From an uncultured Clostridia bacterium (GTDB lineage: Bacteria > Bacillota > Clostridia > Oscillospirales > Oscillospiraceae), in the NCBI GenBank assembly GCA_946628965.1, contig CAMOXI010000002.1, forward strand, positions 1-64,000: 64,000 bases of DNA, read 5' to 3'. Made by a program: the position numbers and the translations under genes. This document shows, one piece after another, positions 45,833 to 57,589 of this stretch (its first letter is position 1; the number at the start of each line of letters is the position of its first letter). The notes under the pieces are model-generated. The model searched no databases and had not been told where the DNA came from. It saw nothing but the letters and a program-made list of their open reading frames with translations.

Positions 45833-46781
45833 TCCGCTGCCGCCTTTCTGTTTCTTCCTGATGCATCCGTTCCGTCAGCTGCATGCGGAATTCAAAGGCC
45901 TGCCTGTCCTTCTGAAGCAGCGAGTCCAGAATGATCCCCGCGGTGAGGGACAGCAGAGCCGCCAGCACCACGAAGCCGCAGACAATCAACGTTGGAATCT
46001 TCCTCACCAGGCCGGTTTTCAGAAAAGCGAAGAACACGGGGAGAAAGAAAGCGGCGGACAGCAGCAGCAGAAAGATCGTGATCGCGCCGAAAAACGGAAG
46101 CGGCCTGTAGTTTTTGAACAGCCGGAAGATTGTTTTCAGTACCTTGATGCCATCGCTGACCGTGTTGAGCTTCGATTCGCTCCCTTCCGGCCGGTCCCGA
46201 TACTCCACCACGCAGTTTTTGATGAGCATGTTTTTATCCACGGCGTGGATCGTCATCTCCGTTTCGATCTCAAAGCCGCGGGAGAGAACCGGGAAGGTCT
46301 TGACGAACTGGTAGCTGAAGGCACGCAGCCCCGTCATGATATCCTTGATCTCCGAATGGAAGAGCCGGTTGATAAACAGGCGGGTCATGGCATTTCCCAG
46401 ATTGTGGAACGGGCGCTTGTTCTCTTCAAAATAGGTGGAAGAAAGACGGTCGCCCACGACCATATCCGCGTGGTTTTCCAGGACTTCCCGAACCATTTCC
46501 GGCCCTGCGTCCGCGGGATAGGTATCGTCGCCGTCTACCATGACGTAGCATTCCGCGTTGATTTCCCGAAACATTCTGCGGATGACGTTCCCTTTCCCCT
46601 GCAGCGGTTCCCGCCTGACAACGGCGCCGGACGCGCGGGCGATCTCCCCCGTCCCGTCCGTCGAATTGTTGTCATAGACATAGATCACCGCCTCCGGCAG
46701 GGCCTTTTTCCAGTCCCGAACCACTTTTTCAATTGTCCTGCTCTCGTTGTAGCAGGGTATCAGCACCGCGATCTTGTCCAT
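45822..46781 (-). CDS. GT2-family (DPM1/GtrB-like) glycosyltransferase with C-terminal TMs
   Basis: MDKIAVLIPCYNESRTIEKVVRDWKKALPEAVIYVYDNNSTDGTGEIA...YVMVDGDDTYPAD. Confidence 0.92.
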   Translation of the reverse strand: MDKIAVLIPCYNESRTIEKVVRDWKKALPEAVIYVYDNNSTDGTGEIARASGAVVRREPLQGKGNVIRRMFREINAECYVMVDGDDTYPADAGPEMVREVLENHADMVVGDRLSSTYFEENKRPFHNLGNAMTRLFINRLFHSEIKDIMTGLRAFSYQFVKTFPVLSRGFEIETEMTIHAVDKNMLIKNCVVEYRDRPEGSESKLNTVSDGIKVLKTIFRLFKNYRPLPFFGAITIFLLLLSAAFFLPVFFAFLKTGLVRKIPTLIVCGFVVLAALLSLTAGIILDSLLQKDRQAFEFRMQLTERMHQEETERRQRNED

Positions 46782-46944
46782 GCAATCCCTTTCCGCCGGT
46801 CCCGCTCCTCAGGCAAAGTGCTGCTTTGCGGTATTCTCCGATCAGCTTAATCAACAAAAATCGTGTTTTATTATTATATCATAGCCAAATTCTGCCGTCC
46901 AGTCCCAATGCGCCTGCCGGACGCTTTTCATTCCTGCATGGAAA

Positions 46945-46970
46945 AGGCGCTGTGCCCACGGGCACAGCGC
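46945..46970. terminator. Hairpin GGCGCTGTGCCC / GGGCACAGCGCC
   Basis: 12-bp stem downstream of clpB. Confidence 0.7.
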
Positions 46971-46998
46971 CATGTGAATGTTGTTTCTGTCTTCTGCC

Positions 46999-49578
<2,580 letters not shown>

Positions 49579-49648
49579 AAAAACACCTCCCGAAATGAAG
49601 AATTATCGTTGACTATGCATGGGACGGCGTCCCGCAGCGTCATTTTGC

Positions 49649-50296
49649 TCAGATATGGATCTTCGCGTTTCGCATGTGGGAGAAGTAGGCGGCTTCCACC
49701 TCGTGGGCGTCCAGCCGTCCGCTGAGATAGTGCTTCAAAAGCTTGTCAAAGAGCTTGATGTACTCCGAGAGTGCCCCGGCCAGCTCGTCGGACGTGCAGT
49801 CGTGATCTGGCACGGCGATGGAGCGGACGAACTTGCCGTCATAGAGGGCGTAGTCGATCTTCGCCCCGGTGAGGGGATAGAGGTGCGCGTCCTCGATCTG
49901 CTTCCAGAGGCGGAAGAAATCGGTCATGGCCTCAATCAGCGCCGCCGACTGGGTGCGGAAGACCACGCTCAGCTCGCCGATGGCCTCCCCCGCGCCGCGG
50001 TAGAGCTCCACCTCGTACTTGACCGTGGGGCGGTACTTGTACTCCAGCGAGCTTTTGAGCGACATGGAGAAGCTGTTCGGCGCGAAGAAGGGCACCAGAT
50101 CCCGCGAAGGGCTCATCAGCTGCTCGATAGCGGAGAGCACGTCGTTGATGCGGCGCTCCGGGGTCGTGTAGTTGACGTACTCGGCCAGGATCTGGTTAAT
50201 GAGCGCAGAGCGGTTGGTGCCCATGCGGTGGGCCAGCGCGTCCACCTCCCGGACGACCTCGTCGTTGAGCATCAGGCTGTACAGCGTCTTTTTCAT
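49649..50296 (-). CDS. Ribbon-helix-helix N-terminal domain protein of unknown function
   Basis: MKKTLYSLMLNDEVVREVDALAHRMGTNRSALINQILAEYV RHH-like segment. Confidence 0.7.
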   Translation of the reverse strand: MKKTLYSLMLNDEVVREVDALAHRMGTNRSALINQILAEYVNYTTPERRINDVLSAIEQLMSPSRDLVPFFAPNSFSMSLKSSLEYKYRPTVKYEVELYRGAGEAIGELSVVFRTQSAALIEAMTDFFRLWKQIEDAHLYPLTGAKIDYALYDGKFVRSIAVPDHDCTSDELAGALSEYIKLFDKLLKHYLSGRLDAHEVEAAYFSHMRNAKIHI

Positions 50297-50487
50297 AAAG
50301 GATCACCCTGTTTCCCGCGGCGCCGTGCACAGCGCCGCTGTTTTCTATGCTCACAGTATAACGCGCGGCGCGAACTTTGTCAAGTTATATATATAAATTT
50401 AATTGCAAATTATATATGAACAAAATGCCGTTCCCCGGTCTTGATTTTTGCGGCGGGATTCGGTATAATGGCATGGCAATTAAATAC

Positions 50488-50579
50488 GGAGGGTTACTCA
50501 AGTGGTCGAAGAGGCGTGACTCGAAATCTCGTAGGCCGGTAACTCCGGTGCTAGGGTTCAAATCCCTAACCCTCCGCCA
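50488..50579 (+). tRNA. tRNA-Ser (anticodon CGA)
   Basis: GGAGGGT/ACCCTCC acceptor, CTCGAAA anticodon loop, long variable arm, GGGTTCAAATCCC T-arm, encoded GCCA. Confidence 0.92.
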
Positions 50580-50613
50580 AAAAAATCCAGCCAATTTTTG
50601 GCTGGATTTTTTT
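50580..50613 (+). terminator. Hairpin AAAAAAATCCAGCCAA / TTGGCTGGATTTTTTT after tRNA-Ser
   Basis: Perfect stem with T-run. Confidence 0.9.
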
Positions 50614-50766
50614 GGCGGAGGGCAAGTTTGCTTTGCAAACTTATCCGCGCGGCGGGGTTATTGAACGTGAAAGACACCCCTCCTGGGTTTCTTTCACAAT
50701 ATCTTCCTTCCCGAGTGGGGAAGCTTAGTCCAATACTTTTAGATGGGAAGGGATTTGAATCATGTC

Positions 50767-50912
50767 CGCACATGCCATAGGGCATGTGCGTTGACCAGTG
50801 CAAACACTGGTCAACACCTCTATTTCTTTTCGCGTCCCCCGCAAGCGAAAAGAAATGCAGGCAAATCCCTGACCCTCCGCCACTCCGGCCAACAGGCCGA
50901 AGTCCTTTTTTG
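50767..50912 (+). repeat. Three adjacent hairpins, duplicate of tRNA-Ser 3' end, then a terminator hairpin
   Basis: CGCACATGCC/GGCATGTGCG; GTTGACCAGTG/CACTGGTCAAC; ATTTCTTTTCGC/GCGAAAAGAAAT; CAAATCCCTGACCCTCCGCCA (50862-50882) differs from the tRNA end at one base; then ACTCCGGCC..GGCCGAAGTCCTTTTTT. Confidence 0.85.
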
Positions 50913-51063
50913 CTGAGGTTGGGAAGGAACTTGTGGCAGACAATGCCCGCAACGCTGAATTACAGATCAGGAATAACACGATCAGCGGCATTCTACCAAC
51001 GGTAGATTGCCTTTGCTGAAGGAATAGCGGTATAATCATCCCAAAGAACGGGAGGGACGGCGT

Positions 51064-51702
51064 ATGATGGATCAGCAGCAGATCGGCGTTTTTATCCAGG
51101 AGCTGCGAAAGGGTCGCGGCATGACGCAGCAGGAGCTGGCCGACCGGCTGGGCGTCACCAACAAGGCGGTCTCCAAGTGGGAGAAGGGGCGCTCGCTGCC
51201 GGATGTGGCGCTGTTTGAGCCGCTGTGCGGAGAGCTGGAGATCAGCATCCCGGAACTGCTGGCCGGGCGCAGGATCGACGCGGAAGCGCGGCAGCAGGCC
51301 GCGGAGAAGCTGCTGATGGAGTCCATCAGCCGGGGGAAGCTGGTGGGCCTGCAGGCTTTTCTGATGGTCAATACGCTGATCGGCGTTGTGCTGGCGCTCA
51401 GCCCGCTGCTCTTATCCGTCGAGCAGCCGCTTTCCTGGCTGCTGTTGGGCTTCGGCCTGCTGGAGTGCGCCCTGGTCGTCTATTTTGACTGTTCGCTGCC
51501 CGGCAGGGAGACCCGGCGGCAGTCCTTCGCGGTACGCGTGCTCTATACGGTCTGCCTGTTCTTCACCCTGGGCGTGCTCAATTACCCGGCCTCGGTGCGC
51601 GAGGGGATCCCCCTCCGCACGGAGATCCTGGTTTTCCTGCTCCCCTGCCTTCTTGCGCTTCTGATCCAGTTTGTCGTCTGGCGGTTCAAGCGCAGCAAGT
51701 AA
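51064..51702 (+). CDS. XRE-family HTH regulator with C-terminal TM domain
   Basis: IGVFIQELRKGRGMTQQELADRLGVTNKAVSKWEKGRSLPDVALFEPL plus four hydrophobic segments. Confidence 0.93.
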   Translation: MMDQQQIGVFIQELRKGRGMTQQELADRLGVTNKAVSKWEKGRSLPDVALFEPLCGELEISIPELLAGRRIDAEARQQAAEKLLMESISRGKLVGLQAFLMVNTLIGVVLALSPLLLSVEQPLSWLLLGFGLLECALVVYFDCSLPGRETRRQSFAVRVLYTVCLFFTLGVLNYPASVREGIPLRTEILVFLLPCLLALLIQFVVWRFKRSK

Positions 51703-51756
51703 AACGCGCTGTCCGCCCGGACTGATTTTCCCGGTTTTCATTTTCTCCGAAATATG

Positions 51757-51965
51757 GTATAATGATCATCGGATGGCGAAATCAATCGGAGATCCGATTG
51801 ATTTCGCTGCCAAACGACAGGTTTGGCAGCGAATGATTCTTCGAATCATTCGCCCGATGCTCATTGCAATGAGTATATGGCAAAACAGCAATGCTGTTTT
51901 GCTGCGCCGCAAAGCGGCGCGGCGAAAAGCTTTCTGGCTTTTCGCCATCATATAATCATTATGAT
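51757..51965. repeat. About 205-bp element: seven back-to-back hairpins inside imperfect terminal inverted repeats
   Basis: TATAATGATCATCGGATGGCGAAA ... TTTTCGCCATCATATAATCATTATG as ends; stems at 51776-51807, 51803-51833, 51829-51853, 51857-51876, 51880-51902, 51904-51920, 51921-51946. Confidence 0.9.
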
Positions 51966-52028
51966 CCTCCTGCTTTCTCTCCCTGAGAAAGCAGGATGTT
52001 CTTATTACAGCAGGAAGAGGAAGGACGA

Positions 52029-52373
52029 ATGAAAAAGACAGAGATCTACATCGGCCTGAACGATCAGGACAGCAAGGTGCAGAAGTTTGAAACCGCCAAA
52101 TACGTCTCCATTCTGAAGAATGTGTGCATCAGTTACCGCGTCCCCTTTTCCTTTTCTCTGATTGAGGGCGGCTACATCCACGAATCCGGCGAGTATACGC
52201 AGGAGACCACACTGGCCCTGTCCCTGATCGGTGTGGAGCACAGCACGGTGGAGGAGATTGCCCAGGACCTCTGCGTCTTTTTCCACCAGGAATCCGTCCT
52301 GATCACGGTGGGTGAGGTGGAGACTTACAGCATCCGGGGCGGCATGCAGTCCGGCGACGAAGATCCGTCCTGA
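52029..52373 (+). CDS. Hypothetical protein, 114 aa
   Basis: GGAAGAGGAAGG upstream; MKKTEIYIGLNDQDSKVQKFETAKYVSILKNVCISYRVPFSF... Confidence 0.75.
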   Translation: MKKTEIYIGLNDQDSKVQKFETAKYVSILKNVCISYRVPFSFSLIEGGYIHESGEYTQETTLALSLIGVEHSTVEEIAQDLCVFFHQESVLITVGEVETYSIRGGMQSGDEDPS

Positions 52374-52479
52374 CGTATATTAAATGGGGCGCAGAGAAAA
52401 GGGGCGGCATGCCCCTTTTCTTTTTATTATATGTGTGGTAGAATCCAGAGGATTACAGCATTTTTGAGGACGCATACCC

Positions 52480-54309
52480 ATGGAAAACACAAAAATCCCA
52501 AAAGAATACAAGCGGCAGCTGCTGTGGCGCTTTCTGAGGGGGAGCAAGGCGCTTTTTGTGCTCAGCATGCTCTGCGCCGCGCTCTCGGCGCTGGCGGACA
52601 TGCTCTCGCCCCAGATCATCCGTGTCGCGGTGGACAATGTCCTCGGCGGCAAGGAGGCCCAGATCCCGGCCATCGCCCTGCGCCTGGTAGAGCGGGCCGG
52701 CGGCTTCGCGTATCTCGCGGAGCATATCTGGATCATGGCCGTGGCGCTGCTGGCGGTGGCGCTTTTGAAGGCGCTGAGCGTGTTCGGCTTCAACGTTGCC
52801 AAGACCACGGCGGCCGAGACCCTGGTCAAGACCATGCGCGACAGCCTCTTCGCCCACATTGAGCGCCTGCCTTTCGCCTGGCATATGAAGCACCATACCG
52901 GCGACATCATCCAGCGCTGCACCTCGGACATCGACACGATGAAAAACTTCGTGGCCGAGCAGATGACCAACATTATCCGCATCGTGATCCTGCTGGTGCT
53001 GAGCCTGGGCTTCATGCTCTCCATGAGCTGGAAGCTGACCATCATCGCCGTCCTGCCCGTGCCCTACATCATCATCCGCTCCTTCCACTTCCACCGGAGG
53101 ATCGGCGAGGCCTTCCTGAAGTGCGATGAGAATGAGGGCATCCTGTCCTCCATGGCGCAGGAGAACCTGACCGGCGTGCGCGTGGTGCGCGCCTTCGGCG
53201 CCGAGCGCAGCGAGCGGGACCGCTTCTTCAGGCAGAACGAGTATTACACCGGGCTCTGGATGAAGCTGGCCCGGCCGCTGGCCCAGTTCTGGACCGTGAG
53301 CGACATCCTCTCCGGCATTCAGATCCTGCTGATCGTGATCTTCGGCTCCGTCTTCTGCATCCGGGGCGAGATGCTCCCGGGCGCCTACATCGCCTTTCTG
53401 TCCTACGGCGCGATCATGACCTGGCCCGTGCGCATGCTGGGCCGCATGATCTCCGAGATGAGCAAGGCCGGCGTGTCGGTGGAGCGCATCGCCTACATCA
53501 TGATGGCCGAGGAGGAGAAGGCGACCGGCAAGGCCCTGCAGGCCCCCATGGACGGGGACATCGTCTTTGACCATGTGAGCTACGCCTACGATAACGGCCC
53601 CGAGATCCTGCACGACGTGAGCTTTACGATGAAGGCCGGCACGACTCTGGGCATCCTGGGCGGCACCGGCAGCGGCAAGTCCACGATGATGCTCCTGCTG
53701 GACAAGCTCTATGAGCTGCCCGAGGGCTGCGGCACCATCTCTATCGGCGGCACGGACATCCGGGACATTGAGACGCCCTGGCTGCGTCACAACATCGGTA
53801 TGGTCCTGCAGGAGCCCTATCTCTTCTCCCGCACGCTGAAGGAAAACATCGCCATCACCAATGAGCAGATGCCCATGGAGGAGATCCGGGAGGCGGCCCG
53901 CGCCGCCTGCCTGGACGAGACAATCCAGAGCTTTTCCAAGGGCTATGAGACCTTCGTGGGCGAGCGGGGTGTGACGCTCTCCGGCGGGCAGAAGCAGCGG
54001 GCGGCCATCGCCCGGATGCTGACCCAGAACACGCCCATCATGATTTTCGACGACTCCCTCTCCGCCGTGGATACGGAGACGGACGCGAAGATCCGCGCAG
54101 CGCTGGAGCGGCGCTTCGGCTCCGCCAGCATCATCCTCATCTCCCACCGCATCACCACCCTCTCCAAGGCCGACCAGATCCTGGTCCTCGACAAGGGCCG
54201 TATCGCCGAGTGCGGCAGCCACGAGGAGCTGCGGTGCGGCGGCGGGATCTATCAGCAGATCTGCGAGATACAAAGCTCCTCTGCTGAGGAAGGGGGTGTG
54301 CCGGCATGA
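52480..54309 (+). CDS. ABC transporter, fused permease/ATP-binding (heterodimer subunit 1)
   Basis: GGTGSGKSTMMLLL Walker A, LSGGQKQRAAIARML, IMIFDDSLSAVD. Confidence 0.95.
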   Translation: MENTKIPKEYKRQLLWRFLRGSKALFVLSMLCAALSALADMLSPQIIRVAVDNVLGGKEAQIPAIALRLVERAGGFAYLAEHIWIMAVALLAVALLKALSVFGFNVAKTTAAETLVKTMRDSLFAHIERLPFAWHMKHHTGDIIQRCTSDIDTMKNFVAEQMTNIIRIVILLVLSLGFMLSMSWKLTIIAVLPVPYIIIRSFHFHRRIGEAFLKCDENEGILSSMAQENLTGVRVVRAFGAERSERDRFFRQNEYYTGLWMKLARPLAQFWTVSDILSGIQILLIVIFGSVFCIRGEMLPGAYIAFLSYGAIMTWPVRMLGRMISEMSKAGVSVERIAYIMMAEEEKATGKALQAPMDGDIVFDHVSYAYDNGPEILHDVSFTMKAGTTLGILGGTGSGKSTMMLLLDKLYELPEGCGTISIGGTDIRDIETPWLRHNIGMVLQEPYLFSRTLKENIAITNEQMPMEEIREAARAACLDETIQSFSKGYETFVGERGVTLSGGQKQRAAIARMLTQNTPIMIFDDSLSAVDTETDAKIRAALERRFGSASIILISHRITTLSKADQILVLDKGRIAECGSHEELRCGGGIYQQICEIQSSSAEEGGVPA

Positions 54310-56117
54310 AAGGCAAACAGACTCCGACCAAAAAGCTTCCCTTCTTCGGCATCGGCAAGATCCTGCCCTATCTGAAAAACTACAAAAAGGCCATGGCCAT
54401 CATGATCCTGGGCAGCGTGATCGGCAGCGTCTACGACGTGGTGATCCCCGTCTTCCAGCGCTATGCCCTGAACCACTTCATCACCCTGGGCACGCTGGAG
54501 GGCCTGCCGCTCTATATTCTCCTGTACCTGGCCGCCATCCTGCTCGCCGCGCTCGTGAACTACGCCGCGGCGCTGATGGGCACCAAGGTGGAGGTGGGCG
54601 TGGACAAGGATCTTCGAAACGACGCCTTTGCCCACCTGCAGACCCTGAGCTTCTCGTATTTTAATCAGAACAGCGTGGGCTACATCCATGCCCGCGTCAT
54701 GTCCGACACCGGGCGCATCGGGCAGCTCGTGAGCTGGACGGTGCTCGACAGCATTTGGCAGCTGGGCTACGTGATCGGCGCGGTGGTAGTCATGTTCAGC
54801 ATCAACGCCCGTCTTGCCGCTCTGGTGGTGGCGGTACTCCCGCTGGCGGTGCTGTTCTACGCCATTTTCCAGGGCAGGCTCACCCGCGTCAACCGGGAGA
54901 TCCGCGAGCTCAACTCCCAGATCACCGGCGACTTCAACGAGGGCATCACCGGCGCCCGCACGGTCAAGACCCTGGTGATCGAAAACACCATGGAAAAGAC
55001 CTTCGTGGCCGATACCGCCAGGATGCGCCGCAAGGCGATCCAAGGTGCGCGGCTGCGCGGCCTCTTCGCCGTGACGATGAACTTCGCCTCCTCCCTGGCT
55101 CTGGCCGTGGTGCTCTGGAAGGGCGGCTACATCGCCAAGACCCAGATCGGCACCTTCTCCCTCTTCATGTCCTATGCCCAGGGCATGATGGAGCCGGTGC
55201 GCTGGGTGGTGGACGCGATCTCCGACCTGATCACCACCCAGGTCAACATCGAGCGTCTGACCCGCCTGCTGGAGACCGAGCCGGACGTGAAGGATTCCCC
55301 CGAGGTCGTCGCCCGCTACGGCGACAGCTTCGAGCCCAAAAAGGAGAACTGGGAGGAGCTGCGGGGCGACATCGAGTTTGAGGACGTGAGCTTCCGCTAC
55401 CCAGACGGGGACGAGACCATTCTGGAGCACTTCAACCTGAAGATCCCCTTCGGCACCAATGTGGCCATCGTGGGCGAGACCGGCGCGGGCAAATCGACGC
55501 TGGCAAACCTGATCTGCCGCTTCTATGAGCCCACGGCGGGTCGCCTGCTCATCGACGGACGGGACGCGCGGGAGCGCTCCCAGCTCTGGCTGCACTCCGC
55601 CATCGGCTATGTGCTGCAGACCCCGCACCTGTTTTCCGGCTCCGTACGGGAGAACCTGCTCTACGGAAACCCGAAGGCCACGGACGAGGACATCGCCCGC
55701 GCGCTCAAACTGGTGAGCGCCGAGGGCGTGATCGAGAAGCTGGAGAAGGGGCTGGACACCGACGTGGGCGAAGGTGGCGACATGCTCTCCACCGGCGAAA
55801 AGCAGCTTTTGAGCTTTGCCCGCGCCATCCTGGCCGAGCCGAAGATCCTGGTGCTGGACGAGGCCACCGCCTCGGTGGACACCATCACCGAGCAGAAGAT
55901 CCAGGCCGCCATCGACACGATCATCCACGGCCGCACCTCCATCGTCATCGCCCACCGCCTCTCTACCGTGCGCAATGCGGACGTGATCCTGGTGGTGCGC
56001 GACGGCAAGATCATTGAGCAGGGCAGGCATGAGGAGCTCATGCGCGCCCGCGGCCACTATTACCGGCTCTACACCCGGCAGTATGAGGACGAGGCCACCA
56101 GCGCCGCCCTGGCCTGA
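54306..56117 (+). CDS. ABC transporter, fused permease/ATP-binding (heterodimer subunit 2)
   Basis: GETGAGKSTLANLI Walker A, LSTGEKQLLSFARAIL, ILVLDEATASVD; ATGA overlap with subunit 1. Confidence 0.95.
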   Translation: MKGKQTPTKKLPFFGIGKILPYLKNYKKAMAIMILGSVIGSVYDVVIPVFQRYALNHFITLGTLEGLPLYILLYLAAILLAALVNYAAALMGTKVEVGVDKDLRNDAFAHLQTLSFSYFNQNSVGYIHARVMSDTGRIGQLVSWTVLDSIWQLGYVIGAVVVMFSINARLAALVVAVLPLAVLFYAIFQGRLTRVNREIRELNSQITGDFNEGITGARTVKTLVIENTMEKTFVADTARMRRKAIQGARLRGLFAVTMNFASSLALAVVLWKGGYIAKTQIGTFSLFMSYAQGMMEPVRWVVDAISDLITTQVNIERLTRLLETEPDVKDSPEVVARYGDSFEPKKENWEELRGDIEFEDVSFRYPDGDETILEHFNLKIPFGTNVAIVGETGAGKSTLANLICRFYEPTAGRLLIDGRDARERSQLWLHSAIGYVLQTPHLFSGSVRENLLYGNPKATDEDIARALKLVSAEGVIEKLEKGLDTDVGEGGDMLSTGEKQLLSFARAILAEPKILVLDEATASVDTITEQKIQAAIDTIIHGRTSIVIAHRLSTVRNADVILVVRDGKIIEQGRHEELMRARGHYYRLYTRQYEDEATSAALA

Positions 56118-56126
56118 GAGGCTTCA

Positions 56127-56178
56127 ATATAGAGAAAGAGCTGTGAAAACCGCGTTTTCACAGCTCTTTCTCTATATA
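56127..56178. terminator. Long bidirectional terminator hairpin
   Basis: ATATAGAGAAAGAGCTGTGAAAAC cgc GTTTTCACAGCTCTTTCTCTATAT between convergent genes. Confidence 0.92.
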
Positions 56179-56187
56179 TCTAAATGT

Positions 56188-57429
56188 TTACAGCTCAGGA
56201 TACAGGGGGAAGCGGCGGGTCATCTCGATGACCTGCTCCTTCACTGCGGGAACCGCGCTCTCGCCCTCTTCGATCAGGCGGGCGATAAAGCCGCCGACCT
56301 GGCGCATATCCTCTTCCTTCAGGCCTCGCGTGGTGACGGCGGGGCTGCCGAAGCGCATGCCGGAGGTCAGCTTGACAGACTGGGTATCGAAGGGGATGGT
56401 GTTCTTGTTGGCGGTGATGTTGGCCGCGTCCAGCAGCTCCTGCACCTCGGCGCCGGTCTTGCCCTTGCTCATCACGTCAGCCAGCATCAGGTGGTTGTCC
56501 GTGCCGCCGGAGACGAGACGCACGCCGTTCGCCTGCAGGGAATCGGCCAGCGCCGCGGCGTTTTTGACCACCTGGGTCTGGTATTCCTTGAACTCGGGCT
56601 TCAGCGCCTCACCGAAGCAGACGGCCTTGGCCGCGATGGTATGCATCAGCGGGCCGCCCTGGGTGCCGGGGAAGACGGCGGAGTTGATCTTCTTTTTGAG
56701 CTCGTCCGTGCACAGGATCAGCGCGCCGCGGGGGCCGCGCAGGGTCTTGTGGGTAGTGGTGGTGACCACGTGGGCGTAGGGCACCGGGCTCGGGTGCACG
56801 CCCGCGGCGACCAGGCCCGCCACATGGGCCATGTCCACCATCAGGTAGGCGCCGACGGCGTCGGCGATCTCGCGCATTCTCTTGAAATCGATGAAGCGGG
56901 GATAGGCGCTTGCGCCGGCGATGATGATCTTCGGCTTCACTTCCTCGGCTCGCTGCAGGACGGCGTCATAGTTGATGGTCTCGGTCTCCGGGTCCACGCC
57001 GTAGAACTGGGCGTCGAAGTACTTGCCGGAGATGGAGGCTTTGGAGCCGTGGGTCAGGTGGCCGCCGTGGCTCAGGTCCATGCCCAGGATCGTGTCGCCC
57101 GGCTTGAGAAGGGCCAGGTACACGGCCACATTGGCCTGGGAGCCGGAGTGGGGCTGGACGTTGGCATGCTCCGCGCCGAAGAGCTGCTTTGCGCGCTCGA
57201 TGGCCAGGGTCTCCACCTCGTCCACATACTGGCAGCCGCCGTAGTAGCGGGCGCCGGGATAACCCTCGGCGTATTTATTGGTCAGATGGCTGCCCATGGC
57301 CTCCATGACGGCCTGGCTCACAAAGTTCTCCGAGGCGATCAGCTCCAGATGATCCTGCTGCCGCTGCAGCTCACGCATCATGGACGCATAAACTTCCGGG
57401 TCCTGCTGTCTGATGGATTCATAGCTCAT
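56188..57429 (-). CDS. glyA: Serine hydroxymethyltransferase
   Basis: [57 protein letters not shown]. Confidence 0.97.
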   Translation of the reverse strand: MSYESIRQQDPEVYASMMRELQRQQDHLELIASENFVSQAVMEAMGSHLTNKYAEGYPGARYYGGCQYVDEVETLAIERAKQLFGAEHANVQPHSGSQANVAVYLALLKPGDTILGMDLSHGGHLTHGSKASISGKYFDAQFYGVDPETETINYDAVLQRAEEVKPKIIIAGASAYPRFIDFKRMREIADAVGAYLMVDMAHVAGLVAAGVHPSPVPYAHVVTTTTHKTLRGPRGALILCTDELKKKINSAVFPGTQGGPLMHTIAAKAVCFGEALKPEFKEYQTQVVKNAAALADSLQANGVRLVSGGTDNHLMLADVMSKGKTGAEVQELLDAANITANKNTIPFDTQSVKLTSGMRFGSPAVTTRGLKEEDMRQVGGFIARLIEEGESAVPAVKEQVIEMTRRFPLYPEL

Positions 57430-57589
57430 GTATACAGCCCTCCGTTGTTTTTGATTTCGACACATTATAACCTTTTTCCCGCTTTCTTACAATCCGGCAA
57501 GTTTACCGAATATTCCTTGAAGCTTTTGGGGAAAGATGGTACAATCCATGTATAATATCCGGAACCATCATTTTTGGAGGTGTTCTCCC

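Noticed and set aside
50377-50664. 95-aa ORF
   Set aside because: Overlaps tRNA-Ser and its terminator
51671-51955. Short ORFs on both strands
   Set aside because: Cover the hairpin-array element; open frames arise from palindromes
52453-56057. 600-aa-class minus-strand ORFs
   Set aside because: Antisense to the two ABC transporter genes
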